64,000 bases of DNA from Maribacter dokdonensis DSW-8. Its GTDB lineage: Bacteria > Bacteroidota > Bacteroidia > Flavobacteriales > Flavobacteriaceae. Shown one piece after another: positions 53,205 to 61,403 of this stretch (positions are counted from its first letter, which is position 1; the number at the start of each line of letters is the position of its first letter). The translations under genes and the position numbers were made by a program. The stretch spans positions 62,001 through 126,000 of the forward strand of contig NZ_LDPE01000006.1 in NCBI RefSeq assembly GCF_001447995.1, read 5' to 3'. Under the pieces are notes generated by a model. It worked only from the letters and a program-made list of their open reading frames with translations. It did no database searches and was not told where the DNA came from.

Positions 53205-53585
53205 TTATTTGTTTGGAATAACCAATACTTGATCAGGATGAATTACATCCGGATTTTTTAAGATGTTGGTATTCGCTTCAAAAATAGCTTTATATTTCAT
53301 TGGGTCACCGTAATATTCTTTAGCTATTTTACTTAAAGACTCACCGCTTTTTACCACGTGTCTGTGATAAACAGAATCATCTTCTACTGTAATGTTCGCT
53401 TTAATATCAGAAGGGCTTTCACCGCCCAATGCTTTAATTTTATCCCAGATCAAATCCTTTTCATAAGGAGTTTTTGCTTGTCCTTTTATTTTTAGAACAT
53501 CTCCTTCAACAGTTACGTTACCGTCTTTGATACCTAATTGTTCACCTAGGTCCAAAACCCCTTGATATTTCGCTTTAACGCTCAT
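53205..53585 (-). CDS. BON-LysM domain protein
   Basis: A 126-residue protein with an N-terminal BON-like domain (about 1-70, VKAKYQGVLDLGEQLGIKDG) and a C-terminal LysM domain (about 78-124, YHRHVVKSGESLSKIAKEYY ... PDVIHPDQVLVIP). It resembles the YgaU/Kbp family, whose E. coli member binds potassium. I start it at the ATG at 53585, which begins the BON domain; the longer frame to 53648 adds 21 residues with no similarity. There is no signal peptide, so it is cytoplasmic or exported by another route. Confidence 0.9.
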   Translation of the reverse strand: MSVKAKYQGVLDLGEQLGIKDGNVTVEGDVLKIKGQAKTPYEKDLIWDKIKALGGESPSDIKANITVEDDSVYHRHVVKSGESLSKIAKEYYGDPMKYKAIFEANTNILKNPDVIHPDQVLVIPNK

Positions 53586-53697
53586 ATTTTTACTTTTTTT
53601 AATGGTTATTATAATGCTTCTAAGATAAGCATATTTAAGATATTCCATTCCAAAATCATGCCATATTCTTTAATTGAATGGTATATAATAAGTTGTG

Positions 53698-53728
53698 TTG
53701 TCTAATTTAAATAAAATGCTTATTTTTG
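53698..53728 (+). promoter_or_regulatory. Putative rpsA promoter (TTG-N20-TATTTTTG)
   Basis: TTG at 53698-53700 and an exact TAnnTTTG match at 53721-53728 with 20-base spacing, the best promoter match in the window. The predicted start near 53733 gives rpsA a leader of about 118 bases. Confidence 0.55.
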
Positions 53729-53732
53729 CACA

Positions 53733-53850
53733 CCTTTTTTGCAAGGCATTCAAGAGAAAAAGGGATTAGATAAACAAAAAGATATAACTACTTTCATAGT
53801 CGTTGCTTAAATCTTGATAAGATTATGGAATACAAATTATTGATCAGCAA
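53733..53850 (+). other. Long rpsA leader with a small out-of-frame upstream ORF
   Basis: The predicted rpsA leader contains a six-base hairpin AATCTT-GAT-AAGATT (53810-53824) and, right after it, ATG at 53825. That ATG opens an 18-codon frame (MEYKLLISKWLKKKQTQR) ending at TAG 53879-53881, past the rpsA start in another frame. Such a leader could mediate autoregulation by S1 protein, known in other bacteria; nothing proves it here. Confidence 0.35.
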
Positions 53851-55686
53851 ATGGCTGAAGAAAAAACAAACGCAGAGGTAGAAGCTACTACCGAAGCAAC
53901 ACAACAAGCTGTAGAGACTCCACAGCAAGATCCACAAGAATTTTTAGAGAACTTTAACTGGGAAAAATACGAGCAAGGAATTGAGCGTGTAGATGACTCA
54001 AAGTTGAAGGAATTTGAAGATTTAGTAGCTGAAAATTTCGTTGATACTGCCGATGAGGAAGTAGTAGAAGGGAAAGTAGTTTATATTACTGATAGAGAGG
54101 CTATCATTGATATCAACGCAAAATCTGAAGGTGTAATTTCGTTAAACGAATTCCGTTACAACCCAGGTTTAAAAGTAGGTGACAAAGTAGAGGTATTGAT
54201 CGATATTCGTGAGGATAAAAGCGGTCAGTTGGTTTTATCTCACAGAAAAGCGAGAACTATTATGGCTTGGGACCGTGTAAATGCGGCTCATGACAAAGAA
54301 GAAATCGTTAGTGGTTTTGTGAAGTGCAGAACTAAAGGTGGTATGATCGTTGACGTATTTGGTATAGAAGCTTTCTTACCAGGTTCTCAAATTGACGTTA
54401 AGCCAATTCGTGACTACGACCAGTATGTAAACAAAACAATGGAATTCAAGGTTGTAAAGATCAACCATGAATTTAAAAACGTTGTTGTTTCTCATAAAGC
54501 ACTTATTGAGGCTGATATTGAAGAGCAGAAGAAAGAAATCATTAGCCAATTAGAAAAAGGACAAGTATTAGAAGGTGTTGTTAAAAACATTACTTCTTAC
54601 GGTGTGTTCATTGATCTAGGTGGTGTTGATGGTTTAGTTCACATTACTGACCTTTCTTGGAGCAGAATCAACCACCCGAACGAGGTTGTTGAACTTGACC
54701 AGAAATTAAATGTTGTAATTCTTGATTTTGATGAAAACAAATCTAGAATTCAATTAGGTCTTAAGCAATTGGAGAAGCACCCTTGGGAAGCTTTATCCGA
54801 TGAAATTAAGATTGGTGATAAAGTAAAAGGTAAAGTAGTTGTTATCGCTGATTACGGCGCGTTCATTGAAGTTGTTGAAGGTGTTGAAGGTCTTATCCAC
54901 GTTTCTGAAATGTCTTGGTCTACGCACTTGCGTTCTGCACAGGATTTCGTAAATGTAGGTGATGAGGTAGAAGCAGTTGTATTGACATTGGATCGTGAAG
55001 ATCGTAAAATGTCTCTTGGCATCAAGCAATTGACTCCAGATCCTTGGACTGATATTACTACGAAATACCCTGTAGGTTCTAAACATAAAGGTATTGTAAG
55101 AAACTTTACAAACTTTGGTGTTTTTGTTGAGCTAGAAGAAGGTATAGACGGTTTAATTTACATCTCTGATCTTTCTTGGACTAAGAAAATCAAGCATCCA
55201 TCTGAGTTTACTAACGTAGGTGATACTTTAGAAGTTGAAGTATTGGAATTAGATGTTGAAGGTCGTAAGCTGAGCTTAGGTCACAAGCAGACTACTGAAA
55301 ACCCATGGGATAAATATGAAACTGAATTCGCATTGGGTACAGTTCATACAGCAACCATTTCTGATGTAGTTGATAAAGGTGCAACAATTGAATTTAACGA
55401 TGATATTACTGCATTTATTCCTCAACGTCATTTAGAAAAAGAAGATGGTAAAAAACTAGGTAAAGGCGATGAAGCTGAATTCAAGATTATTGAGTTCAAC
55501 AAAGACTTCAAACGTGTTGTAGCTAGTCATACTGCAATTTTCCGTGAAGAAGAGCAACGTAATGTTAAGGCGGCTGTCAAAAGACAAGCAGCTAGTGCAG
55601 ATGAGGCTAAGCCAACTTTAGGTGATGCTAACGATGCGTTACAAGCGTTGAAAGACAAAATGGAAGCTGATTCTAAGAAGAAGTAA
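53851..55686 (+). CDS. rpsA: 30S ribosomal protein S1
   Basis: A 611-residue S1 protein with six S1/OB-fold RNA-binding domains from about residue 70 to 580, after an acidic N-terminal extension rich in Glu and Gln (about 1-50). Each domain repeats the G.V..I..YG.F(V/I)(D/E)(L/V)..(G/V)..GL(V/I)(H/Y)(I/V)S(D/E)(L/M)SW pattern, clearest in domains 3 to 5. It unwinds and recruits mRNA to the ribosome, important in Bacteroidota, which use few Shine-Dalgarno sites. The ATG at 53851 is the only in-frame start near the acidic extension. A strong terminator follows. Confidence 0.96.
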   Translation: MAEEKTNAEVEATTEATQQAVETPQQDPQEFLENFNWEKYEQGIERVDDSKLKEFEDLVAENFVDTADEEVVEGKVVYITDREAIIDINAKSEGVISLNEFRYNPGLKVGDKVEVLIDIREDKSGQLVLSHRKARTIMAWDRVNAAHDKEEIVSGFVKCRTKGGMIVDVFGIEAFLPGSQIDVKPIRDYDQYVNKTMEFKVVKINHEFKNVVVSHKALIEADIEEQKKEIISQLEKGQVLEGVVKNITSYGVFIDLGGVDGLVHITDLSWSRINHPNEVVELDQKLNVVILDFDENKSRIQLGLKQLEKHPWEALSDEIKIGDKVKGKVVVIADYGAFIEVVEGVEGLIHVSEMSWSTHLRSAQDFVNVGDEVEAVVLTLDREDRKMSLGIKQLTPDPWTDITTKYPVGSKHKGIVRNFTNFGVFVELEEGIDGLIYISDLSWTKKIKHPSEFTNVGDTLEVEVLELDVEGRKLSLGHKQTTENPWDKYETEFALGTVHTATISDVVDKGATIEFNDDITAFIPQRHLEKEDGKKLGKGDEAEFKIIEFNKDFKRVVASHTAIFREEEQRNVKAAVKRQAASADEAKPTLGDANDALQALKDKMEADSKKK

Positions 55687-55722
55687 TTTCATTAGCATAT
55701 ATCCTTTAATAGGATAGTTTAT

Positions 55723-55753
55723 AAAAGCCCGGATGCATAATCCGGGCTTTTTG
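55723..55753 (+). terminator. Rho-independent terminator of rpsA
   Basis: AAAAGCCCGGAT pairs with a TCCGGGCTTTT arm around a short loop, followed by T5, 36 bases after the rpsA stop. Confidence 0.88.
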
Positions 55754-56134
55754 TATTTATGATTGTTTTTTGTTTCCTAAAGGTAAGTCGCAAAGGAACT
55801 ACACGTCATTCTAATTGATTTCGTTTTACCTTTGGAATAGATGATATTCAAAAGGCTATCAGCAAAGCAAATAGGTTTTACTATTTTAAGTTTAAGATTT
55901 TAATTTCTAAAATAAGTAAACAACATAGATACGTTGAAGAAAGGAATATATTCAAATGTCTTGTTAATAGGGTAAATAGTTAAAGCCCAGATTTTCATCT
56001 AGGCTTTATTAGTTTTCATTCAGTCGGTTCCTATTAGGGTTCTAACGTAAATGAAATACTAGTGGAGATTGTTATGTAATTAGACTTTTTATGTAATTGT
56101 GTTTGCTCAGAACAAGATCAGGTTGGCAAAAAAA
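55754..56134. other. Non-coding gap between rpsA and the outer-membrane protein gene
   Basis: About 380 AT-rich bases between convergent genes. I find no credible open frame, tRNA or repeat. An imperfect hairpin at 55982-56007 (AAAGCCCAGAT with ATCTAGGCTTT, one mismatch) might be the terminator of the minus-strand gene but lies 130 bases beyond its stop. Confidence 0.55.
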
Positions 56135-57385
56135 TTAATACACCTTTTTCTTCACGAACCAGATATCTTCAAGGCTTAAGTTCAAGGTAAGTAGGTGATA
56201 GTTCTCCTTTACCAGAACGTTTTGCAATAGCCCTTTAGAGCCATAACTATATGAAAGGTTGATCATAGAATGTGTTCCTCTGCTTGTAGGTATACCAATA
56301 CCGGCAGTAAAATTGTAACCTTCAATTTTTTCATCACTTATGGCTAAATAACCATTGTCATAGTTGTACCCTAATCTATAGGCTATTCTTTGACCGTATT
56401 TGTAACTAGTTGGGTCTTGAATATATTCTAGACCAAAAGCGTATATATCTTGGTCTTCATAACTTCCTATATTTTCAGACTGATCGGTGTCCGTCCAAAA
56501 GTTCTTTTTATAATCTGCACTAAAGGTTAATTCTTCAATAGGTTTAATGCTCATACCAAAACCGAGCTCTAGAGGTAATTTAAAGTCTGAAACAGTGTCA
56601 GAAGTGTCGTCTTCTACAGTAATTTCAATACCGGATAACGATTTGTTGACAGACCTTTTTAAATTGCCGTTTAAACTTGTAGGTAATTGTACAGTACTAC
56701 CTATGGTAATTTTTTCGTTAACATCATATTGCAGTCCAAAGCCAAGTCTTGCACCACTATAATTTGTTTTTTCAATAGATTCAAAAGCAGTTGCATTGTA
56801 GGTAAAAGATTCCGTCTCTTCAATGTTTCCAAATAGGAATGAAGCACTTAAACCTAATCTAAGCTTAGGAATTAAGGCATAACCAACATTAAGTTTAATA
56901 TCATTTAGACCGCCCAAACCGGTTACGTTACTTTCAAATGAATTTGTAGACCCTTCAATGTTGCTACTTACACCAAGTAGGGAATATCCAACATCACTAT
57001 AAGGTACCATGGTTATGCCTGCACCAAAATTTTCTGCAATTCTAAAACCAAAGGCGATATTGGAAAAATTGACATTTGATTTTTCTTCAGTATCCGATGT
57101 ATTGCTGTAATTATTAAATTCTCCGGTAACCCCAATATCATACAAGAAAGAGTTTTTGGGTATTAAGGCATAATTGGCAGGGTTTAAGTTATTCAACTCG
57201 TAAGTTGATTTAATACCTATGCCGCTATAGCCTAAACTATTGAACTTTCCAATACTGGTTTGGTTAATAACACCTAATCCGTATAAGGAATATGGAGAAC
57301 TGGTTAAAGCTTCTGATTGTGCTGAAATTTGCTGTATGCCAAGAAAAGCTCCTATGGTGACCACTATAATTTGGTTAATCTTCAT
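56135..57385 (-). CDS. Outer-membrane protein, FadL/OmpP1-like barrel
   Basis: A 416-residue exported protein (signal peptide ending at QISAQ, about residue 22). The N-terminal part SSPYSLYGLGVINQTSIGKF followed by NLNPANYALIP resembles the hatch region of OmpP1/FadL/TodX-type long barrels, and the rest consists of alternating amphipathic strands up to LNLSLEDIWFVKKKVY. It likely forms an outer-membrane beta-barrel; cargo unknown. Its start overlaps the DUF4270 gene by 11 bases, so the two form an operon and may form a complex. Confidence 0.82.
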   Translation of the reverse strand: MKINQIIVVTIGAFLGIQQISAQSEALTSSPYSLYGLGVINQTSIGKFNSLGYSGIGIKSTYELNNLNPANYALIPKNSFLYDIGVTGEFNNYSNTSDTEEKSNVNFSNIAFGFRIAENFGAGITMVPYSDVGYSLLGVSSNIEGSTNSFESNVTGLGGLNDIKLNVGYALIPKLRLGLSASFLFGNIEETESFTYNATAFESIEKTNYSGARLGFGLQYDVNEKITIGSTVQLPTSLNGNLKRSVNKSLSGIEITVEDDTSDTVSDFKLPLELGFGMSIKPIEELTFSADYKKNFWTDTDQSENIGSYEDQDIYAFGLEYIQDPTSYKYGQRIAYRLGYNYDNGYLAISDEKIEGYNFTAGIGIPTSRGTHSMINLSYSYGSKGLLQNVLVKENYHLLTLNLSLEDIWFVKKKVY

Positions 57386-58715
57386 CGTAAATACCGTATG
57401 TTAATTCTAAAATTGTTTCGTTTTCCCCATTACCGTTTCCGCTCATAATAAATCGATCTACAGTAGAATTATAATCAACAGGAAGTAAGATTAAAGCATC
57501 ATCAATATCCCTGTCCTTTAGGTAAAGCTCTTCTAAATAATAAGACAGGGATATTTCATAATAGATGTCGTTAAATTCTTGATTGTCCCTGTTTAAAATA
57601 GCATAGGAAGTAGAGGACAGGGTTTCGGTCAAATCATTGTTTTGGTCAACGACATATACCGCAAGGGTGTCTCTTAGTTTTAGATTGTCGTTATAAGATT
57701 GGGCAACTGGTTTTATTTTAAGGGTGCCGTCCAATATGGTGCCACTGCCAGGTATGTCGTAAAGACTTGTAATACTTGGAAATTGTACCCTCATGGCTAT
57801 TCCTACACCAGATTGAATGTAACTCTCGTTGTTAGAATCGGAACTTTCTAAGTTGACCTTACTATCTGTTAAGCCCTGTAGCGGTGTAATAGGGTCTTCT
57901 GCGGTTATGCTATTAAAGAAAGGAATTGGTGTGGTTGTTGCGTTTATTTGAATATCAAAATATTCCTGTTCAGATTCATATTCGGTTTCTGTACTGTAAT
58001 ACAAGCGCATGTAGGTATTTTCAGAAGATTTTGAAAAACCGATGATTGAGCCATTGTCGGTTTCGTCAGGTAATAACGCTATGCCTTTAAAGTAATCCCT
58101 ATATTCATCAGAATTTACAATGTCTTTCTCCTGTAGTTTGGAGAATATGTCCGTACCAAAATCGTCTATCATTTTTATGGTTATAGAGTCTCCTGCCAAA
58201 GGTCTTGGGTTGTATTCGTAAAAACCCAGGTCATCTTCATCATAGCTGATTTTACTCGTATTGTAGAAATAATCTTCACTTTCTGGATTCAGGTTTTCTA
58301 TAATTTTTTTAATGTGAATGGTGTTTTTCTGTAGCGTGTCATTGTAGTAGTAATTATCATAGCCCAAGACCATTACCAAACTATCAAATACCGCCTCAGA
58401 ATCTATGGTATAGGTCTCTGGTAAAAACTGCATGTAGCTAGATGCCCTAACGGTACCAAAAACAGCATCTGAATATTTTCCTGTAAGAATTCTTGTAGAT
58501 TCAGAAGTAGCTAAACTATCGAACTTCATGGTAGAGGTACTCACCGTTAATGTATCGATCAATATGAGACGAATGTTACTATCGGTAAATGTCTCACCGG
58601 CTACAAAATCGGTATCATTATATATGTCATCACTGCAAGAGATAACGGCTATTGTAAATAAACCACCGATCATTATGATGTGGAGTGCACGTAGTTTGTT
58701 TAAGAACACCTTCAT
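57375..58715 (-). CDS. DUF4270 domain surface lipoprotein
   Basis: A 446-residue lipoprotein of the DUF4270 family (lipobox VISC, Cys27, followed by SDDIYND, an acidic surface-export stretch). Family features visible are ILIDTLTVSTSTMKFDSLAT with RILTGKYSDAVFGTVRASSY, and the C-terminal DDALILLPVDYNSTVDRFIM near the end. DUF4270 proteins occur only in Bacteroidota and have no known function. It starts 241 bases from the divergent kelch gene, carries an exact TAnnTTTG element upstream, and is followed by an overlapping outer-membrane protein gene. Confidence 0.9.
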   Translation of the reverse strand: MKVFLNKLRALHIIMIGGLFTIAVISCSDDIYNDTDFVAGETFTDSNIRLILIDTLTVSTSTMKFDSLATSESTRILTGKYSDAVFGTVRASSYMQFLPETYTIDSEAVFDSLVMVLGYDNYYYNDTLQKNTIHIKKIIENLNPESEDYFYNTSKISYDEDDLGFYEYNPRPLAGDSITIKMIDDFGTDIFSKLQEKDIVNSDEYRDYFKGIALLPDETDNGSIIGFSKSSENTYMRLYYSTETEYESEQEYFDIQINATTTPIPFFNSITAEDPITPLQGLTDSKVNLESSDSNNESYIQSGVGIAMRVQFPSITSLYDIPGSGTILDGTLKIKPVAQSYNDNLKLRDTLAVYVVDQNNDLTETLSSTSYAILNRDNQEFNDIYYEISLSYYLEELYLKDRDIDDALILLPVDYNSTVDRFIMSGNGNGENETILELTYGIYDED

Positions 58716-58733
58716 TTAAAATTTAGTTTTCAT

Positions 58734-58741
58734 CAAAGCTA
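58734..58741 (-). promoter_or_regulatory. Putative -7 element of the DUF4270 operon (TAGCTTTG)
   Basis: Exact TAnnTTTG match on the minus strand, 18 bases upstream of the DUF4270 ATG. Confidence 0.35.
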
Positions 58742-58913
58742 AATACCCAATGCGGTTGTAAAAACCTGAATAGACGAATCCGTAATGTTAAGGGATGAAA
58801 TCTATTATTTAAACTATTAATGAAATGTTTGTGTTCGTAGATGAAAACCTAGGATTGGTATGTTAAAAATCAATCTTAATCTATTGTGTTTTTTAGAACC
58901 CTGGGGTCTCTAG

Positions 58914-58921
58914 TAGATTTG
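58914..58921 (+). promoter_or_regulatory. Putative -7 element of the kelch operon (TAGATTTG)
   Basis: Exact TAnnTTTG match 35 bases before the kelch ATG, in the same region as the divergent DUF4270 element. A shared regulator, possibly the LytTR protein of this operon, could bind between them. Confidence 0.35.
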
Positions 58922-58956
58922 ATTTCTCAAAGAAAGAACCTTAAAACAAAAAAGTA

Positions 58957-59946
58957 ATGAATAAAAGAAAATCGTATGTATACAAAATTACCGGGGTGGC
59001 GCTTTTGGCCATGGTAGTTACAAGTTGTTCAAGTGATGATGAGGACGATTTAGGTAACTGGGTAGATAAATCTGTATTTGATGGTAGCCCAAGAAGTAGT
59101 GTATCTGGTTTTACAATAGATAATATTGGGTATATGGGTGTTGGTTATGATGGAGACGATTATTTGGCTTCCTTTTGGGCATACGATATTGAAGGTGACT
59201 ACTGGTCTCAAAAAGCTGATTTTCCTGGAGCTGCTAGAAATGCGGCCGTAGGTTTTGAGATTGACGGTACTGGTTATATAGGTTCTGGGTATGATGGTGT
59301 AGATGAATTGACGGATTTTTATAGTTATGATACTGCCTCTAATACATGGACGGAAATAGCCTCTTTACCAACAGCAAGAAGAAGTGCTGTAGGTTTTGGA
59401 ATTAACGGTTATGGTTATGTGGGTACAGGATATGATGGCGAAAATGATAGAAAGGATTTCTATAAGTATAACCCTGCAACCGATTCTTGGACTGAATTAG
59501 TAGGTTTTGGAGGAAATAAAAGAAGATCTGCCACCACTTTTACTATAGATGGTTTGGTGTATTTAGGTACTGGAGTGTCTAACGGGGTATACTTAGATGA
59601 TTTTTGGGTATTTGATCCTGCTACTGAAAGTTGGACCTCAAAATTAGACCTTGATGAAGAAGATGATTATGCTATTGCAAGAAGTAATGCTGTTGGATTT
59701 ACGTTAAACGGATACGGTTATATAGCAACCGGAGAATTAGGTGGTGCTACCAATACAGTTTGGGAGTACGATCCAGCTTCAGATGAATGGGAACAAAAAA
59801 CATCTTTTGAAGGAGCTACAAGGCAAGATGCCATTGCTTTTTCAAATGGAAGTCGAGTATTTATAGGAATGGGTAGAACTGGTACATTGTACCTAGATGA
59901 TTTAGATGAATTTTTTCCATTGGATGAGTACGATGACGAAGATTAA
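58957..59946 (+). CDS. Kelch-repeat surface lipoprotein
   Basis: A 329-residue lipoprotein (lipobox VTSC, Cys24, then SSDDEDD, a strong surface-export-like stretch). It is built of six kelch repeats forming one beta-propeller; each contains a (V/A)GF.I(D/N)G.GY(I/V/M)G.GYDG-like strand pair and a Y(D/N)P(A/S)..(S/E)W(T/E) strand pair. It probably binds a glycan, peptide or partner protein at the cell surface. It is the first gene of a probable operon with DUF4907, kinase and response regulator genes, though a terminator-like hairpin follows it. Confidence 0.92.
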   Translation: MNKRKSYVYKITGVALLAMVVTSCSSDDEDDLGNWVDKSVFDGSPRSSVSGFTIDNIGYMGVGYDGDDYLASFWAYDIEGDYWSQKADFPGAARNAAVGFEIDGTGYIGSGYDGVDELTDFYSYDTASNTWTEIASLPTARRSAVGFGINGYGYVGTGYDGENDRKDFYKYNPATDSWTELVGFGGNKRRSATTFTIDGLVYLGTGVSNGVYLDDFWVFDPATESWTSKLDLDEEDDYAIARSNAVGFTLNGYGYIATGELGGATNTVWEYDPASDEWEQKTSFEGATRQDAIAFSNGSRVFIGMGRTGTLYLDDLDEFFPLDEYDDED

Positions 59947-59977
59947 TTTTTCATAGTGAGTGCAATTGTTAATTTTT

Positions 59978-60009
59978 TGGGTCAATCTGTGAAGGTTGGC
60001 CCATTTTTA
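59978..60009 (+). terminator. Terminator or attenuator after the kelch gene
   Basis: TGGGTCAA pairs with TTGGCCCA (one G-U pair) around ten bases and is followed by T5. It lies between the kelch and DUF4907 genes, so it would reduce read-through to the signalling genes relative to the abundant surface protein. Confidence 0.6.
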
Positions 60010-60020
60010 AACATTTATTT

Positions 60021-60362
60021 ATGAGTTCTACTGTAAAATACTCGCTTGCTATTGTGCTATTTTTGGTACTTGTCTTTGGCATTGTTATGTATATTCAATC
60101 TGAGCCCAGCCAAAACCAAATATTTGAAAGTCAAATAGTAAGTCTAGATGATGGATTTGGTTATAAGATTTTGAGAGGAGAAAAGATAGTGATCGTACAA
60201 GAGTTCGTTCCCGGTCTTCCAGGTAAGCACCAATTTGTTTCTAAAGAAGAAGCTCAGAAAACGGCAAACTTGGTACTATCTAAATTAGAAGAGGGGAAAT
60301 CGCCAATTTTATTACCGGCAGATCTGGCGAAATTGAATATTTCAACCCAAGTAGGTCATTGA
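60021..60362 (+). CDS. DUF4907 domain protein
   Basis: A 113-residue protein with one N-terminal membrane segment (about 7-26, LAIVLFLVLVFGIVMYIQSE) and a small periplasmic DUF4907 domain (FGYKILRGEKIVIVQEFVPG, KHQFVSKEEAQKTANLVLSK). The domain is confined to Bacteroidota and of unknown function. It lies between the kelch lipoprotein and the kinase; six bases separate it from the kinase gene, so a role in passing a surface signal to the kinase is plausible but unproven. Confidence 0.82.
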   Translation: MSSTVKYSLAIVLFLVLVFGIVMYIQSEPSQNQIFESQIVSLDDGFGYKILRGEKIVIVQEFVPGLPGKHQFVSKEEAQKTANLVLSKLEEGKSPILLPADLAKLNISTQVGH

Positions 60363-60368
60363 TAGTAT

Positions 60369-61403
60369 ATGAGATCGATAATTAATAATAGAATTCAGAT
60401 AGTTGTCCATATCAGCATTTGGATTCTGTTTTATGGACTCACATTTTATCCTGTACTAAATGATGCAAGACCTATTCCTTCAGATGTGTTTCCAAAGCTC
60501 ATTGTAATTATAGTACTATTTTATTTCAATTATTTTTACTTGGTACCAGAGTATTTACTGAAAAAGACAGTGCTCTTTTATTTATTTCTTTCACTGGGAC
60601 TTTTGATTTTTTCGGTGTATTTGCTCAATCATTTTTTTCCGCCAAGAATACCCGATAATTTCTTTATACAACAAGAAAGACCAAGAGGTCTTGGTTTTAT
60701 GCCGTTTTATAGAACGTTCGTAAATCTTGGAATACCTTATGTGATCAGTGCCATTTTAAGAATGTATGTGGAGTGGAAACGTAATGAGAATTTACGTTTA
60801 TCGGTTGAAAAGGAAAATATTAAGTCTGAGCTACAATTTTTAAAGGCGCAATTAAATCCACATTTTTTGTTCAATTCGCTTAATACCATTTATGCCTTAT
60901 CTGTAAAAAAATCTCCCGACACCTCAGAGGCAATAGTTGATTTATCGGAACTTATGAGATATATGATCTATGAGGCAGATAAAGACTTAGTGCCTTTAAA
61001 TAAAGAACTAGATTATATAAAAAGTTATATACAGTTACAGCGATTAAGACTATCTGATAGTGAAAATGTATCCTTAAAGATTACCGGGGAAGATAGAGGG
61101 CGTGCGGTGCCGCCTTTGCTATTTATCTCGTTTATAGAAAATGCCTTTAAATACGGTACGGATTATAAGGGTAAAACCTATGTCAAAATTTCATTGATAA
61201 TTACAGATGCCTCTATCTATTTAAACGTTAAGAATAAAATTGGAATTTTTAGAGAACCCACCAAGAACTCGGGTATCGGACTTGAGAATATTAGAAATCA
61301 GTTAGAATTGATATATCCAGGCCTGCACAACTTAGAGGTAAGTAATGACGGCCAAGATTATGAAGTTTCTTTGACCATTTACCAAAAACAATCAAGCTTA
61401 TGA
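60369..61403 (+). CDS. LytS/YehU-type sensor histidine kinase
   Basis: A 344-residue kinase with four membrane segments in the first 135 residues and no large periplasmic domain. The His_kinase domain carries the phosphorylation site in LKAQLNPHFLFNSLNTIYAL (about residues 158-177), followed by the dimerisation region and a HATPase domain (PPLLFISFIENAFKYG, SGIGLENIRNQLELIYPG). The stop overlaps the response regulator start (ATGA), so the two are translationally coupled. This type of kinase pairs with LytTR regulators, as here. Confidence 0.94.
   Translation: MRSIINNRIQIVVHISIWILFYGLTFYPVLNDARPIPSDVFPKLIVIIVLFYFNYFYLVPEYLLKKTVLFYLFLSLGLLIFSVYLLNHFFPPRIPDNFFIQQERPRGLGFMPFYRTFVNLGIPYVISAILRMYVEWKRNENLRLSVEKENIKSELQFLKAQLNPHFLFNSLNTIYALSVKKSPDTSEAIVDLSELMRYMIYEADKDLVPLNKELDYIKSYIQLQRLRLSDSENVSLKITGEDRGRAVPPLLFISFIENAFKYGTDYKGKTYVKISLIITDASIYLNVKNKIGIFREPTKNSGIGLENIRNQLELIYPGLHNLEVSNDGQDYEVSLTIYQKQSSL

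Noticed and set aside
55982..56007. Hairpin AAAGCCCAGAT/ATCTAGGCTTT as a firm terminator
   Set aside because: It has a mismatch and lies about 130 bases beyond the only gene it could serve, so I list it only in the gap note.
58716..58956. LytTR direct repeats between the DUF4270 and kelch genes
   Set aside because: By eye no pair of matching nine-base boxes at the expected spacing stood out; a motif search would be needed.
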